A stretch of 54,058 bases of DNA, taken from NCBI RefSeq assembly GCF_015163715.1, contig NZ_JADDUM010000059.1:1-54058 (forward strand), written 5' to 3'. Made by a program: the position numbers and the translations under genes. The notes beneath the pieces were generated by a model. The model searched no databases and was not told where the DNA came from. It saw only the letters and a program-made list of their open reading frames with translations. Source of the stretch: Pseudomonas cyclaminis. GTDB lineage: Bacteria; Pseudomonadota; Gammaproteobacteria; Pseudomonadales; Pseudomonadaceae. This document shows positions 53,933 through 54,058 of the stretch, piece after piece; position 1 is the first letter of the stretch; each line of letters opens with the position of its first letter.

Positions 53933-54058
53933 CCCTGGCTAAGTGCGGCGTATCTTACAGGGTCTTTGATACAAAAGATGACGCCGATATACGCCGCACG
54001 GCGGGATCTTTCTGTTGGAACTCAGCGCCTGGTTCAGGGCTGCTTCGCAGCCCAGCGC
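53933..54058. other. Upstream region of the macroglobulin-like gene with REP-like hairpin at window edge
   Basis: No gene is seen. GGGCTGC (54037-54043) and GCAGCCC (54047-54053) form a tight hairpin followed by AGCGC, which resembles half of another Pseudomonas REP type; the window ends before its full extent. A promoter for the leftward gene is likely here but I cannot assign hexamers with confidence. Confidence 0.4.

Overview
The window is a chromosomal replication-origin region of a Pseudomonas, most likely of the P. fluorescens group. The evidence is the gene order rpmH-rnpA-yidD-yidC-mnmE-mnmG-rsmG-parA-parB-atpIBEFHAGDC-glmU-deoR-glmS on one side of dnaA, and dnaN-recF-gyrB, then lptA-type acyltransferase, gmhB, glyS-glyQ, tag, lpxL-type acyltransferase, trkA, rsmB, fmt, def, LysM-family gene, dprA and tsaC on the other. 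From memory this matches the P. aeruginosa order around its origin. The GC-rich REP/REPIN repeats (core GGGAGGGGGCTTGCCCCC) are of the kind typical of P. fluorescens genomes.

Layout. 1-8.3 kb: tsaC, dprA and a LysM-family relative run leftward; def, fmt, rsmB, trkA and a small TPR gene run rightward; an LpxL-type acyltransferase and tag run leftward. 8.9-13.3 kb: glyQ-glyS-gmhB-acyltransferase, ending at a strong bidirectional terminator. 13.5-16.9 kb: an accessory CHASE2 histidine kinase and a divergent OmpR-type response regulator, inserted between the acyltransferase gene and gyrB. 17-23.2 kb: gyrB, recF, dnaN and dnaA, all leftward, with parS sites in and beside them. 23.2-23.8 kb: the oriC candidate, with DnaA boxes and an AT-rich tract. 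23.8-32.5 kb: rpmH, rnpA, yidD, yidC, mnmE, a second DnaA-box-rich and AT-rich intergenic region, then mnmG, rsmG, parA and parB. 32.5-39.8 kb: the complete F1Fo ATP synthase operon. 39.9-44.1 kb: the UDP-GlcNAc genes glmU and glmS with a DeoR-family regulator between them. 44.1-45.8 kb: a small conserved gene and a Fic-domain gene behind an AT-rich, repeat-bearing leader. 45.8-53.9 kb: pbpC and a giant alpha-2-macroglobulin-like protein with a thioester motif.

How the genes work together. DnaA, DnaN, RecF and GyrB start, run and protect replication at oriC. ParA and ParB, about 8 kb away, segregate the origin through parS copies in recF, beside gyrB and at the end of trkA. YidC, RnpA and RpmH serve membrane insertion and translation; MnmE and MnmG modify wobble uridines and RsmG methylates 16S rRNA. 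Def, Fmt and RsmB form a translation cluster. GlmU and GlmS feed peptidoglycan and LPS synthesis, and PbpC with the macroglobulin-like protein probably repairs or guards the envelope.

Data quality. Four genes (LysM-family, rsmB, glyQ, CHASE2 kinase) are each broken by one apparent single-base indel in a short homopolymer. glyQ is essential, so at least that one, and plausibly all four, is probably a sequence error rather than biology.

Most of the window is conserved core. The observations most worth a second look are the second origin-like region upstream of mnmG, the strong window-wide excess of perfect DnaA boxes, the set of intercistronic hairpins in the atp operon, the repeats in front of fic, and the LysM-less member of the LysM family.
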